Assembly: GCA_030068525.1 (NCBI GenBank)
Contig: JASJOS010000002.1
Coordinates: 372,001 to 436,000, forward strand
Origin: Xanthocytophaga flava
Lineage (GTDB): Bacteria > Bacteroidota > Bacteroidia > Cytophagales > 172606-1
Direction of reading: 5' to 3'
Length of the DNA stretch: 64,000 bases
Part shown: piece after piece, positions 27,528 through 36,651 of the stretch
Layout of the letters: every line of letters starts with the position of its first letter
Numbering within the stretch: position 1 is the stretch's first letter
Notes under the pieces: model-generated
The model's database searches: none
What the model saw: the letters and a program-made list of their open reading frames with translations, nothing else
Told to the model about the DNA's origin: nothing
Position numbers and translations under genes: made by a program

Positions 27528-28709
27528 ATGTATCCTAGTTTAGTTTTAAAATCTGGCCGAGATCGGTCGGTTAATAATCGTCATCCCTGGATATTTTCAG
27601 GAGGAGTAAAGCAACTACCTAAGGCTGATAATGGTGACATTGTAGAGGTATTGGATAACCAGGGAAATCGCCTGGCTTATGGATTTTACTCTCCCCAGAG
27701 TCAGATTACCTGTCGTTTGTTTGAGTTTTCAAGTTTACCCATTGATTTTAGTCAGCCGGATTACTGGCATCAGAAAATTCAATCGGCTTATGAAATCCGC
27801 AAAAAGTATGTACTTACTACCCAAACCAACTGTTGTCGGTTGTTGCATGCAGAAGGAGATTTTCTTCCGGGAGTAATCGCCGATTTGTATGATGATCTGG
27901 TCGTACTGCAGTTGTTAATTAAGGGTAGTGAAAAGATTGCTCCGCATATTATAAGTGGACTACAAAAAATAGGCGTCAAATATATTTACCTGAAAAATAA
28001 ACATAATCCGGGTTTTCGGGAGGAAGTAGTACTTGAAAATGGATTTCTTACTTCTAATACACTTCAGGATTCAAAAGTTGTCCTTGAAAATGGGGTAAAA
28101 TTTGCTATTGATTTTGAAAGAGGTCAGAAAACAGGTTTCTTTCTTGATCAACGGGATAATCGGGCTCTGTTGCAAACATATACTCAGGGAAAGAAGGTTC
28201 TGAATGCGTTCAGTTATACAGGTGGATTTAGTATATATGCACTGGCAGGTGGAGCTTCTGAGGTACACTCTGTAGATATTTCAAAGGATGCAGTCCAACT
28301 GGCAGATGAAAACAGTACCTTGAATTTTGGAAAGGATGTAATCCATAAAGCCATTGCAGAGGATTGTTTTGAGTATCTGAAAAACACACAAGAAGAGTAC
28401 GATGTGATTGTACTGGACCCACCCGCATTTGCTAAAAATGCGAAAGCGGTTCCTAATGCATCACGGGGATACAAAGAATTAAATCTAAAAGGATTGAAAA
28501 AGATCAAACCAGGAGGAATCTTGTTTACGTTCTCTTGTTCTCAAAATATAGATCGGGATTTATTTCGCAAGATTATCTTTTCAGCTGCAGCGGATGCTCA
28601 TCGGAACGTTCGTATTCTACACCAGTTAACTCAACCTCTGGATCATCCGGTCAATATTTTTCATCCGGAAGGTGAATACCTGAAAGGGCTTGTATTGCAG
28701 GTTGAGTAA
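27528..28709 (+). CDS. rlmI: 23S rRNA m5C methyltransferase, RlmI-like
   Basis: A 393-residue protein, the same size as E. coli RlmI (396). The N-terminal PUA domain (about 1-75) is followed by the EEHEE middle domain and a Rossmann SAM-methyltransferase domain: FFLDQRDNR, VLNAFSYTGGFSIYAL (SAM loop), VHSVDISKDAV (ribose-binding acid) and IVLDPPAFAKN (motif IV). SCSQNID holds the C-terminal Cys region. It probably methylates a cytosine of 23S rRNA. Confidence 0.9.
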   Translation: MYPSLVLKSGRDRSVNNRHPWIFSGGVKQLPKADNGDIVEVLDNQGNRLAYGFYSPQSQITCRLFEFSSLPIDFSQPDYWHQKIQSAYEIRKKYVLTTQTNCCRLLHAEGDFLPGVIADLYDDLVVLQLLIKGSEKIAPHIISGLQKIGVKYIYLKNKHNPGFREEVVLENGFLTSNTLQDSKVVLENGVKFAIDFERGQKTGFFLDQRDNRALLQTYTQGKKVLNAFSYTGGFSIYALAGGASEVHSVDISKDAVQLADENSTLNFGKDVIHKAIAEDCFEYLKNTQEEYDVIVLDPPAFAKNAKAVPNASRGYKELNLKGLKKIKPGGILFTFSCSQNIDRDLFRKIIFSAAADAHRNVRILHQLTQPLDHPVNIFHPEGEYLKGLVLQVE

Positions 28710-28763
28710 ATCTACTAACTAGTTTAAGAAATTTTTCTGTTTCATAAGACATTCTTATTGAGG

Positions 28764-28818
28764 AGCTTCATGTGATTATTTTTCTGGAATCACATGAAGC
28801 TTATGTATTTTTTTTATA
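28764..28818 (+). terminator. Terminator of rlmI
   Basis: Perfect 14-bp arms AGCTTCATGTGATT (28764-28777) / AATCACATGAAGCT (28788-28801) followed by a long T-rich run. Confidence 0.8.
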
Positions 28819-28889
28819 TTTATGTTTACCAGCCTGTAAACCTAATTATTAAAAGGACTTACGCCTCAACCCACTACCTGTAAAATCTT

Positions 28890-30629
28890 ATGAAACTGCT
28901 TAGATCGACAACATCTATCACCTACGAAACTATTGCTTTCTGTGTATTACTTCTTATCCATCTGATTCCACTTTTTACAGGAAAGTTTTTTCCTACTTCA
29001 GATGGCGCTGCACACTTGTACAATGCGGAACTAATGAAAGACATGTTGCTGGGAACATCTCCTGTACATGTTGAGTTTCTGGAATGGAATATATATCCGG
29101 ACCCAAATCGGTTTTCCCATGTATTCTTAACCACATTGCTACTCGTTTTTCCGGATTATATCGCTGAAAAGCTACTTCTGGCAACATACGTGATTCTGTT
29201 CGCTGTTTCTTTTCGCTATCTTATACGAAATATAAATTATAAGGCCACCTTCTTATCTGTATTTGCGTTTCCACTTGTTTATAATCTGTCTTTCTGGTAT
29301 GGATTTTATAATTTTTGTTTCTCCCTTATCTTTTTCTTCCTATTTGTAGGGTATTGGTTGCGTACTCAATATAATTATACTCTTAAGCGTACTATTGTAT
29401 TGATATTCTTGACTTTATGTATGTATTTTTCGCATCCTGTTTCCTATGTCTTTTCTATTCTTTTTCTGGGGCTATGGATTGTTATGGATGCATTCCGGAG
29501 AAACAAGCCTGCAGATTATACACATACAGGGTATTGGAAGCGGGTATTTCTTTTGCAGATTCCAAAGCCTGACTGGAAGTTCTTGTTCCGGCAGATTGGT
29601 ATGTCTGTGCTGATCTATGGGGTTACAGGTATTTTACTGCTAGTGTATGTTTTTCGCATTGGTGCATCTGCTTATTACTATCCAAGCAGTAAGCTTACAC
29701 AGGTATTTCAACTAACACAACTGATGCCGCTTCAGTTTCTTGCACAGGATGAGACTCTTCTGCTGGGTATTCTGTATCATGTGTTGTTTTGTTTACTCAT
29801 TGTATGTGTAATACGGTATCAGCGAATGAGCATTCTGCATTATGTAGTATTGTTTGGCTTACTGGCCGGCTTGGCGTTATATTACATTTTCGGGCCGGAT
29901 GGTGCTGCTGGCGGAAGTGGAATGCACCCTCGCATCGGATTGTTCTTTTATATCTATGTAGTTATTTTTGCCGCTTTTTATGCCTGGAAGTTATCTACTC
30001 AGCGAATTGTCTATATGCTGGTAGCTTTGATTTCCATTACCTTGATGATTGTTCGTACAAAAGAGCTTCTTCGTTTACAATCAGTTTTTGATGAGATTAT
30101 GACAGCACAAGAACATATACCTGCACATGCTGTTATGTTGCCGTATTGTTTCTATCCGATAGATTCTACATTGGAACGTAATTTTCCAATAGATTACTAT
30201 CCGCTAAAGCATTACAGTAATTACCTGTTGTTAGGAAAGAAAGGAATCTCTTTGGATAACTATGAGGCACGTACTGGATATTTCCCATTGAACTGGAATC
30301 TGGATAAGATTTCAGATCCTGTACAGTTAAATCACCTGAATGATGTAATGTATGAGAAAGAGCATGTGCGTTCTATTGAATTTCATGAAGAAATGATCGG
30401 ACAGCCTGTCGACTATGTAACGCTGGTGGGTGTCCATGCTACAGATAAATCTTTGCACAAAGATGTTATAACAGAGCTGGAGGAAGAATTCGATCTGATC
30501 TATGAGTCTGACAATAGGATTGTTCACGTATATAAGAAGAAGACATTAGGCAGGCCTATTGGATCTGTAATCTCTGCTCCTGGGAAAGAGAGACCTCTGG
30601 CAAAAAGAACCGAAGCTACTTTGGATTAG
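28890..30629 (+). CDS. Polytopic membrane protein, GT-C glycosyltransferase-like
   Basis: A 579-residue protein with about ten membrane segments between residues 12 and 405, then a soluble C-terminal part (about 410-579). The first long loop holds FFPTSDGAAHLYNAELMKDML, with an Asp and His after the first membrane helix, which is where GT-C fold glycosyltransferases keep their catalytic acid. That and the topology suggest a lipid-linked-sugar-dependent mannosyl- or arabinosyltransferase-like enzyme, but I do not recognise a named family. It stands alone; no polysaccharide genes are adjacent. Confidence 0.55.
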   Translation: MKLLRSTTSITYETIAFCVLLLIHLIPLFTGKFFPTSDGAAHLYNAELMKDMLLGTSPVHVEFLEWNIYPDPNRFSHVFLTTLLLVFPDYIAEKLLLATYVILFAVSFRYLIRNINYKATFLSVFAFPLVYNLSFWYGFYNFCFSLIFFFLFVGYWLRTQYNYTLKRTIVLIFLTLCMYFSHPVSYVFSILFLGLWIVMDAFRRNKPADYTHTGYWKRVFLLQIPKPDWKFLFRQIGMSVLIYGVTGILLLVYVFRIGASAYYYPSSKLTQVFQLTQLMPLQFLAQDETLLLGILYHVLFCLLIVCVIRYQRMSILHYVVLFGLLAGLALYYIFGPDGAAGGSGMHPRIGLFFYIYVVIFAAFYAWKLSTQRIVYMLVALISITLMIVRTKELLRLQSVFDEIMTAQEHIPAHAVMLPYCFYPIDSTLERNFPIDYYPLKHYSNYLLLGKKGISLDNYEARTGYFPLNWNLDKISDPVQLNHLNDVMYEKEHVRSIEFHEEMIGQPVDYVTLVGVHATDKSLHKDVITELEEEFDLIYESDNRIVHVYKKKTLGRPIGSVISAPGKERPLAKRTEATLD

Positions 30630-30631
30630 GC

Positions 30632-30685
30632 TTATATAACAACAAACCCTTTACTATAACCAGTAAAGGGTTTGTTGTTATATAA
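30632..30685. terminator. Bidirectional terminator with 24-bp perfect arms
   Basis: Arms at 30632-30655 and 30662-30685 are perfect inverted copies over 24 bp with a 6-nt loop; the core is AACCCTTTACT / AGTAAAGGGTT. It sits between convergent genes and probably serves both. Confidence 0.8.
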
Positions 30686-30719
30686 GTATCTATTTAGTTA
30701 AATCGGTTGTTGGAAATAA

Positions 30720-31562
30720 TTATCGAATAGTAATTGTATAACTTTTTTCTTCAACAGTAACGGTTACTTTGCGATCGCAATCACCATTGCCATAATTAAC
30801 AATACGAGTGGCTACATCGACAGGAATTACTTCCAGAACACCACTTACAGGCACCCAGCCACTTGTAGGCAGACAGGAAGCTTTAAACACCAGTGGGCTA
30901 CTCACTACAACATTAAAATCAATATTATTTTGAGTAGTACCAGAAGCAGTACCTGTTATTGAGATCTCATCATCTGTAAAGTTGAGAGGAGTATTGTTGG
31001 TATTGTAGGCACGAGTACGGTTGCATGACCAGGTAATGATCTTTCCAGAAGATTTGGTTATTACTAGGGAACTGATAATATTAGCCGTATAAACCCCATT
31101 GGATGGATCGTTGCTGAAAGTAATTGTTTTCGTTCCTTCGATCTTATTACCATTTACATAATAGTTATCAAATGTGATGACACGGGTAGCTCCTTTTGTA
31201 GGAGCAACTGCTGTATAGGTAATGATGATTTTGCCTGTTCGGGTTCTTCCATCGCGTCCTTTAATACCAGTTGATCCAAAATCAACTACAACTTTTCCTG
31301 TTGCGTTCTGGCCTTTGGGAGTAATGGTTACAGTAGCTCCATAGTAGTTTTGTCCTGTTTCTGTCTGGCGGAGACTGCTGCTATTGGTTTGCATTACTTC
31401 GTCTGAAATAGACACAAGATCTTCCGATTCATTGAATCCGGTATTATTATCTTCGACTACCGGTTCTTCCGCTTGAACTTCGTCATCCTTTTTACAGGAT
31501 GTAACTACAAAGGTGCATGCCAAAAGAACTGCAAACAGAATTTGAAATAGAGACTTTCTCAT
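30720..31562 (-). CDS. Lipoprotein of unknown function
   Basis: A 280-residue lipoprotein: signal ending VTSC (Cys23) followed by KKDDE, a Bacteroidota-type surface-export context. An acidic linker (about 30-60) precedes a beta-rich region with repeated Thr/Val strands, for example ATVTITPKGQNATGKVVVDFG and GKIIITYTAVAP. A Cys pair (SCNRTRA and ASCLPTSGW, plus GDCDRKVTV at the end) may form disulphides. I do not recognise the family. Confidence 0.7.
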   Translation of the reverse strand: MRKSLFQILFAVLLACTFVVTSCKKDDEVQAEEPVVEDNNTGFNESEDLVSISDEVMQTNSSSLRQTETGQNYYGATVTITPKGQNATGKVVVDFGSTGIKGRDGRTRTGKIIITYTAVAPTKGATRVITFDNYYVNGNKIEGTKTITFSNDPSNGVYTANIISSLVITKSSGKIITWSCNRTRAYNTNNTPLNFTDDEISITGTASGTTQNNIDFNVVVSSPLVFKASCLPTSGWVPVSGVLEVIPVDVATRIVNYGNGDCDRKVTVTVEEKSYTITIR

Positions 31563-32038
31563 AGTTGGAAAATAGTTAGCGTGTTATATAAATGAGGAGT
31601 TTAAAATTTGTAAACCTATTACTTAGAACTACTTTCAAGATAAAGGTTTAACCAGAGACGAAAAAGTTTTTTAGAAAGTGTGTGGCTTATTTTTGAAAAA
31701 TGGTTCTTTCTTCTTTTTTTGTCAGGACAAGTAATTGTAAAAGAATATTGTAAATTGATTTAAAGATTTCTTACTCTTCTATATAAACGAATTTGCTGAC
31801 AATCAGGTATAAACAGTAAACAACAAAAGTTGTACTTGTCTTATAGGATAGCTGAATCGAAATATATTTTCGGAATCACTGTTTGCTGAAAGACTTGATT
31901 AGTTACTGATCTGATAAAGATGACACCAGAACTGGCTGCATAGGTCGTAATTAAAAAAGATATACTATTTTTACTGGGTTCGATTAGAAAGTACTAATTT
32001 CCCGAACTACACAGATTCTTATAACCAACTAACTTTGT
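31563..32038. other. Gene-free divergent intergenic region
   Basis: About 475 bp between the divergent lipoprotein and cysteine-synthase genes. TAACTTTG at 32030-32037 resembles a -7 element but ends one base before the ATG of the cysteine synthase, too close to serve that start. No repeats or RNA genes seen. Confidence 0.45.
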
Positions 32039-32956
32039 ATGAAAGCTCAGAACATTTTAGAAACGATTGGCGGAACTCCTCATGTACGCATTAATCGATT
32101 GTTTGCTCACCGGAATGTGGAGGTATGGATGAAGTTGGAACGTTCCAATCCGGGGGGAAGTATTAAAGATAGAATTGCTCTTTCCATGATAGAAGATGCT
32201 GAGCGGCGTGGACTTCTTGAGCCTGATAGTGTAATTGTAGAGCCTACCTCTGGTAATACAGGTGTAGGATTGGCAATGGTAGCAGCTGTAAAAGGATATA
32301 AACTGATTCTGGTTATGCCTGAATCAATGTCTGTAGAACGCAGACGGCTGATGTCAGCATATGGGGCTTTGTTTGAATTGACACCACGTGAGAAAGGAAT
32401 GAGAGGGGCAATCGAAAAGGCGCAGGAAATTGTAAACTCAAATCCGAAGGCCTGGATGCCAAGTCAGTTTGAGAATCCTGCTAATATCGAGATTCATAAG
32501 CAAACTACTGCTCAGGAGATACTAAAAGACTTTCCCGAAGGTATTGACTTCCTGATTTCAGGTGTAGGAACTGGAGGACATATCACGGGTTGTGATGAAG
32601 TGCTGAAGACACATTTCCCTAAGTTGAAAACCTATGCAGTTGAACCGTCCGCTTCTCCTGTGATTAGTGGTGGTCAGCCAAGTCCACACCCTATTCAGGG
32701 TATTGGAGCTGGCTTTATTCCTAAAAACCTTCACAAAGAAAGTCTGAATGGGGTAATACAGGTATCTAAAGAAGACGCTTTTGACTATACAATTCGGGCT
32801 GCAAAAGAAGAAGGGATATTTATTGGTATTTCTTCTGGAGCCTCTCTGGCGGCTGTAGCTAAGAAATTACCAGATATTCCGGATGGATCACGTGTATTGA
32901 CATTCTGCTATGATACTGGCGAACGATATTTGTCTATTGAAGGCTTGTTTGTATAA
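32039..32956 (+). CDS. cysM: Cysteine synthase (O-acetylserine sulfhydrylase)
   Basis: A 305-residue PLP enzyme of the cysteine synthase family. NPGGSIKDR contains the PLP Lys43, [11 protein letters not shown] binds the substrate carboxylate, and [10 protein letters not shown] binds the PLP phosphate. It makes cysteine from O-acetylserine and sulfide (or thiosulfate). Length and the MERRRLM-like helix ([13 protein letters not shown]) are compatible with CysM or CysK; I use cysM loosely. Single gene with a strong terminator. Confidence 0.88.
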   Translation: MKAQNILETIGGTPHVRINRLFAHRNVEVWMKLERSNPGGSIKDRIALSMIEDAERRGLLEPDSVIVEPTSGNTGVGLAMVAAVKGYKLILVMPESMSVERRRLMSAYGALFELTPREKGMRGAIEKAQEIVNSNPKAWMPSQFENPANIEIHKQTTAQEILKDFPEGIDFLISGVGTGGHITGCDEVLKTHFPKLKTYAVEPSASPVISGGQPSPHPIQGIGAGFIPKNLHKESLNGVIQVSKEDAFDYTIRAAKEEGIFIGISSGASLAAVAKKLPDIPDGSRVLTFCYDTGERYLSIEGLFV

Positions 32957-32977
32957 ATGTATTGTTGACAAAACTTC

Positions 32978-33020
32978 AAAAGAAAACCCTGTCAGAATGA
33001 GATTGACAGGGTTTTCTTTT
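32978..33020. terminator. Bidirectional terminator between cysteine synthase and cytochrome c genes
   Basis: Perfect 17-bp arms AAAAGAAAACCCTGTCA / TGACAGGGTTTTCTTTT with a 9-nt loop, T-rich on either strand, between convergent genes. Confidence 0.85.
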
Positions 33021-33037
33021 CATCGGGTAGAAATGTA

Positions 33038-33508
33038 TTATCCGCCTTGTGCGTCAAGATATTTTAAAATAGCATCAATATCTTCATTTGCCAGGTCAGG
33101 AAATGACTGCATAGGAATCTTATTGAATTTATTGAAAATCTGATTTCCATAAGCGTCTCCGGAAGCAACAACAGCTGAAGAGTTATGAATCCACTTGTAT
33201 AACCAATCTTTACTTGGCGCTCGTTTGGAAATACCTTTTAGTCCCGGACCTACCACTACATCGTCACCTGCACTATGACAAGCTGCACAGTTATTCTTAA
33301 ATAGAGATTCGCCTTTTTGCGCTACAGGATCTAACGCAGCTGGGGCAGCTGGTTTAGGTGGTTGTGTTGGATCTCCAGGTTTTGGTGTTATTACTACAGG
33401 TTCGGGTTTATAGCTGATAATCAAAGCTGCTCCAGTGATAAACACCACAAGCAATGCAATCAATAGCACTCCTAAGGCAATTTGTAATTTTTTAATGGTC
33501 TCTTCCAT
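33038..33508 (-). CDS. Membrane-anchored class I cytochrome c
   Basis: A 156-residue protein with an uncleaved-looking membrane segment (about 10-32), a Pro-rich linker (about 34-60) and a single-haem cytochrome c domain. CAACH at 74-78 binds haem and Met133 in KIPMQSF is the likely distal ligand. It would carry electrons at the outer face of the cytoplasmic membrane. The genes behind it are a 61-residue membrane protein, proC and thrC on the same strand, but spacing and terminators argue against one operon. Confidence 0.92.
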   Translation of the reverse strand: MEETIKKLQIALGVLLIALLVVFITGAALIISYKPEPVVITPKPGDPTQPPKPAAPAALDPVAQKGESLFKNNCAACHSAGDDVVVGPGLKGISKRAPSKDWLYKWIHNSSAVVASGDAYGNQIFNKFNKIPMQSFPDLANEDIDAILKYLDAQGG

Positions 33509-33585
33509 AAAAAAGGTATGGTTGGTAATAGTATAGTTAGCTAGCGCGAAAATAATTTATTCTTTCCAATAATAAACATGCCTAT

Positions 33586-33621
33586 ATAAAACAACCTGAA
33601 TTTATTTAGTGAACAGGTTGT
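33586..33621 (-). terminator. Terminator overlapping the end of the 61-residue gene
   Basis: ACAACCTG (33591-33598) / CAGGTTGT (33614-33621); the right arm lies in the last codons of the small gene, and the minus-strand tail is TTTTATATAGG. Confidence 0.6.
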
Positions 33622-33791
33622 AGAGTGTCTGTTTGAGTCGAATCACTTTTGAGACGATCCTCAATGCGTTCCTGTAATTGGCCTTTTCGTCCAGGCAATG
33701 TAGTTACTGAAAAGATATGAATGGTAAAGCCAATGACAGCCAGTACAAACAAGCCACTCACTATCAAAAATATCTTCTTATTCTTATTCAT
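33606..33791 (-). CDS. Small single-pass membrane protein
   Basis: A 61-residue protein with one membrane helix (about residues 7-29) and a short polar, charged tail (GRKGQLQERIEDRLKSD). It begins 39 bp after the proC stop on the same strand and ends in its own hairpin, so it is probably co-transcribed with proC. Family not recognised. Confidence 0.6.
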   Translation of the reverse strand: MNKNKKIFLIVSGLFVLAVIGFTIHIFSVTTLPGRKGQLQERIEDRLKSDSTQTDTLQPVH

Positions 33792-33830
33792 GATAAAAAT
33801 CTATTCCATTGTTTGGTATGCGCCGACAGA

Positions 33831-34631
33831 TTATTTACCTAGTTCCTGAGAGCGTTTGAATGCACTATTAATGGCTTCTTTTACATCTTCTTCTACCCGG
33901 TTTTCCAGAAATACTTTTAATGCTGCTTCCGTAGTGCCTCCTTTGGAAGCCACCTTTTTGATCCAGTCCTCACAGGAGATCGTATTTCGGTTCTGAAGGT
34001 GTACTGATCCCATGAAAGTTTGATTTACCAATAGTTCTGCCTGAGCTGGGGTAAAGCCTAACTCAATACCTGCCTTAATCATGGCATTCATAAAATAGTA
34101 TACATAGGCAGGGCCACTTCCGGAAACAGCTGTTGCAGAGTCAAGGAGCCCTTCATCTTCTACATACATAGCTTTACCTGTAGTGTTGAGCAGGTTTTGA
34201 ATGATAAATAATTCTTTACGGTCCAGTTCCGGACTACAGCTAAATACTGTCATTCCCATTCCAATCTGAGAGGGTAGATTAGGCATAGCACGTACTAGTT
34301 TGGGAATGCCCAGCGAAGTATGTAGTGTTTGAATGCTTACGCCTGCCATCACAGAGAGTACTATTTGCTCGGGATTCAAAAAAGGACGTATGGTTGGTGC
34401 TACAGTACCATAATCCTGAGGCTTTACAGAAACAATAATGATATCAGCCTGCCGGATGAAATCACCTGCTGAACGAAAGATATTATAATCCGGAATTTCA
34501 GGTAGTCGGGTACGGCCAGCATCACTGCGGATGAGTAACTGCATTTGGTCTGGAGTGGCAAAGTGGGACGCAAGCAGACTCTTGGCATAGGTAGTTCCCA
34601 TGTTTCCGGCACCAATGATAAGGATATTCAT
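33831..34631 (-). CDS. proC: Pyrroline-5-carboxylate reductase
   Basis: A 266-residue enzyme that reduces pyrroline-5-carboxylate to proline with NAD(P)H. The N-terminal Rossmann motif is GAGNMGTTYAKSL (about 7-19), VSVKPQD follows the fourth strand, and the C-terminal signature is DSATAVSGSGPAYVYYF (about 174-190). Length matches the family. It lies downstream of thrC on the same strand, separated by about 95 bp and a hairpin. Confidence 0.95.
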   Translation of the reverse strand: MNILIIGAGNMGTTYAKSLLASHFATPDQMQLLIRSDAGRTRLPEIPDYNIFRSAGDFIRQADIIIVSVKPQDYGTVAPTIRPFLNPEQIVLSVMAGVSIQTLHTSLGIPKLVRAMPNLPSQIGMGMTVFSCSPELDRKELFIIQNLLNTTGKAMYVEDEGLLDSATAVSGSGPAYVYYFMNAMIKAGIELGFTPAQAELLVNQTFMGSVHLQNRNTISCEDWIKKVASKGGTTEAALKVFLENRVEEDVKEAINSAFKRSQELGK

Positions 34632-34681
34632 GGTATAAAGTAGGACAGATAGATTGAGTAGGAGGTAAATAATGGCTAAGC

Positions 34682-34716
34682 AGAACCAGATTCATTAATG
34701 AAGGGAATCTGGTTCT
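34682..34716 (-). terminator. Hairpin downstream of thrC
   Basis: Perfect 12-bp arms AGAACCAGATTC / GAATCTGGTTCT with an 11-nt loop, 12 bp past the thrC stop; the T-tract is poor, so termination may be partial. Confidence 0.55.
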
Positions 34717-34727
34717 ATTGTTGGGTA

Positions 34728-36035
34728 CTAGCTGTTTTTGCTTAGCAGAAATTCCTTAAACAGTTGATAGTCATCAGGCAAAGGAATCGATTTCTTCGGT
34801 TTGTCAAGCAACACTGCCAGAGATTCCGGAACAGGTGGTTGTTGTCCTGTTACTTCTGTGACAGATTCCGAGAATTTAACGGGATGGGCTGTTGCCAATA
34901 CTACACCTGGTACGTTTTCTACTTCTTTCTGGTATTTCTTTAAGGCCAGATAACCTACTGCTCCATGAGGATCTATCAGATAGTTATAGGTCTTATACAC
35001 TTCTTCAATAGCTTTGCGGGTCTCTGCATCTGAGAACCGAAAGCCTGTGATGCGCTGTTTCATGGTTTCCCATGAATCTCCAAAAATTTCACGCATACGG
35101 GCAAAGTTACTTGGATCACCTACATCCATGGCACTGGAAAGGGTAGATACGGAGGGTTTGGCAGTATAGTGTGCCGTTTCAAGATATACAGGTACTGTAT
35201 CATTAGCATTAGATGCTGCCACAAAGTGATGAATAGGCAAGCCCATTTTCCATGCAAATAAACCAGCGGTCAGGTTACCATAGTTGCCACTGGGAATAGA
35301 AAATACAAACGGGCCTTTGTATTTTTTAGTAAACTGCTGGTATGCATAGAAATAATAGAAGCTTTGAGGCAGTAAACGGGCAATATTAATAGAGTTGGCA
35401 GAGGTCAGATATAACTTTTCCCGCAGAGCAGTATCGGCAAAAGCCGTTTTAACAAGGCGCTGACAGTCATCAAATGTTCCGGTAACTTCCAGAGCGGTAA
35501 TATTTTTACCTAGTGTACAGAATTGGGCTTCCTGTACCTGACTTACCTTACCGGATGGATACAACACCACTACTTCTACACCAGGCACCTGATAGAAACC
35601 TTGTGCCACAGCACTTCCGGTATCTCCTGAAGTAGCAGCCAGTACAATTACTTTCTTGGTCTCATTCTTGAGTAAGTGAGACATAATACGTGACATAAAG
35701 CGGGCTCCTACATCCTTAAATGCTAGTGTAGGGCCATGAAACAACTCCAGTATATGGGTTTGTGCATCAAGCTCATTCAGAGGAATTTCAAAGTTTAGCG
35801 CTTCTTCACAAATCTGGCGTAAGTCTGATTCGGTAATTTCGTCACCAACAAAGTTTCTGGCTATTTCGAAGCCTATTTCCGGAAGAGATAGAGAAGGAAG
35901 TTTTGTAAAAAAGTCAGGGGATAATGCAGGTATTGTCTCAGGCATAAACAATCCCTTGTCAGCAGCTAATCCTTCAATAACAGCATGGGCAAACGATGTA
36001 GCAGGAACCTGACGGTTGGTACTAAAATAGTTCAT
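34728..36035 (-). CDS. thrC: Threonine synthase
   Basis: About 435 residues from the ATG at 36035 (MNYFSTNRQ); another ATG lies two codons upstream. HGPTLAFKDVGARFMSR carries the PLP Lys, and AATSGDTGSAVAQGF and SIPSGNYGNLTAGLF are the phosphate-binding stretches. It converts O-phosphohomoserine to threonine. The length fits the longer, E. coli-like type. No thrA or thrB gene is adjacent here. Confidence 0.95.
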   Translation of the reverse strand: MNYFSTNRQVPATSFAHAVIEGLAADKGLFMPETIPALSPDFFTKLPSLSLPEIGFEIARNFVGDEITESDLRQICEEALNFEIPLNELDAQTHILELFHGPTLAFKDVGARFMSRIMSHLLKNETKKVIVLAATSGDTGSAVAQGFYQVPGVEVVVLYPSGKVSQVQEAQFCTLGKNITALEVTGTFDDCQRLVKTAFADTALREKLYLTSANSINIARLLPQSFYYFYAYQQFTKKYKGPFVFSIPSGNYGNLTAGLFAWKMGLPIHHFVAASNANDTVPVYLETAHYTAKPSVSTLSSAMDVGDPSNFARMREIFGDSWETMKQRITGFRFSDAETRKAIEEVYKTYNYLIDPHGAVGYLALKKYQKEVENVPGVVLATAHPVKFSESVTEVTGQQPPVPESLAVLLDKPKKSIPLPDDYQLFKEFLLSKNS

Positions 36036-36239
36036 GATCAATGGGCAAAAGAAAATAAGGATAAATGCATAAATATTTCTTTGAAAGAAACTGTAGTGTG
36101 TTGTTGATGATCAGTCCGCAAAAATAGTATCTTTTCTTTTGAAGATCCCTTTTTAACAAAAAATCCACAGGAAATAAATCCCGTGGAGCAAAAAAATAGA
36201 GTTCTTTGACTTGAAATAAATTACAAATCATAATTATTG

Positions 36240-36608
36240 TTATGTATTTGGCTCTGACTTTGTTCCTGATTTGTTAGGTTTACCTTTGGCCTTGAAATCT
36301 TTTAATCGTTTTTTTTGATGTTTTTTCAATGCTCTTCGCATTTCATAGAGAGCTCTGCACTTCACCGCTTCTCCAAAAAAGGCAAGCCCTGAACAGAATA
36401 TAACCAGACTTATTGTGCCTTGCACTACCCACCGGGTAGTTGGCACACCACCATGCATTATGTGGGAAGTCTCGCTTACCAGACACAAACCAAAGCAACA
36501 TAAGGCCAGTCCAAGTGGAGCAAACACTTGCCAGCGTTTATATAAAGACCATTTTTGCTGCTTATAAGGAGCTTTTTTCTCTGGTAAATACATAGGTTTT
36601 GAATGCAA
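36240..36608 (-). CDS. Small membrane protein, two helices and basic tail
   Basis: A 122-residue protein with two membrane helices (about 28-48 and 66-86), a short loop with histidines, and a strongly basic C-terminal tail (KKHQKKRLKDFKAKGK). No recognised family. It lies between thrC and the histidine kinase on the same strand, 43 bp behind the kinase stop, so it may be co-transcribed with the kinase. Confidence 0.55.
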   Translation of the reverse strand: MHSKPMYLPEKKAPYKQQKWSLYKRWQVFAPLGLALCCFGLCLVSETSHIMHGGVPTTRWVVQGTISLVIFCSGLAFFGEAVKCRALYEMRRALKKHQKKRLKDFKAKGKPNKSGTKSEPNT

Positions 36609-36651
36609 GAAATGAACCGCAAAAATAGAAGATACACCCCAGAATTGAAAG

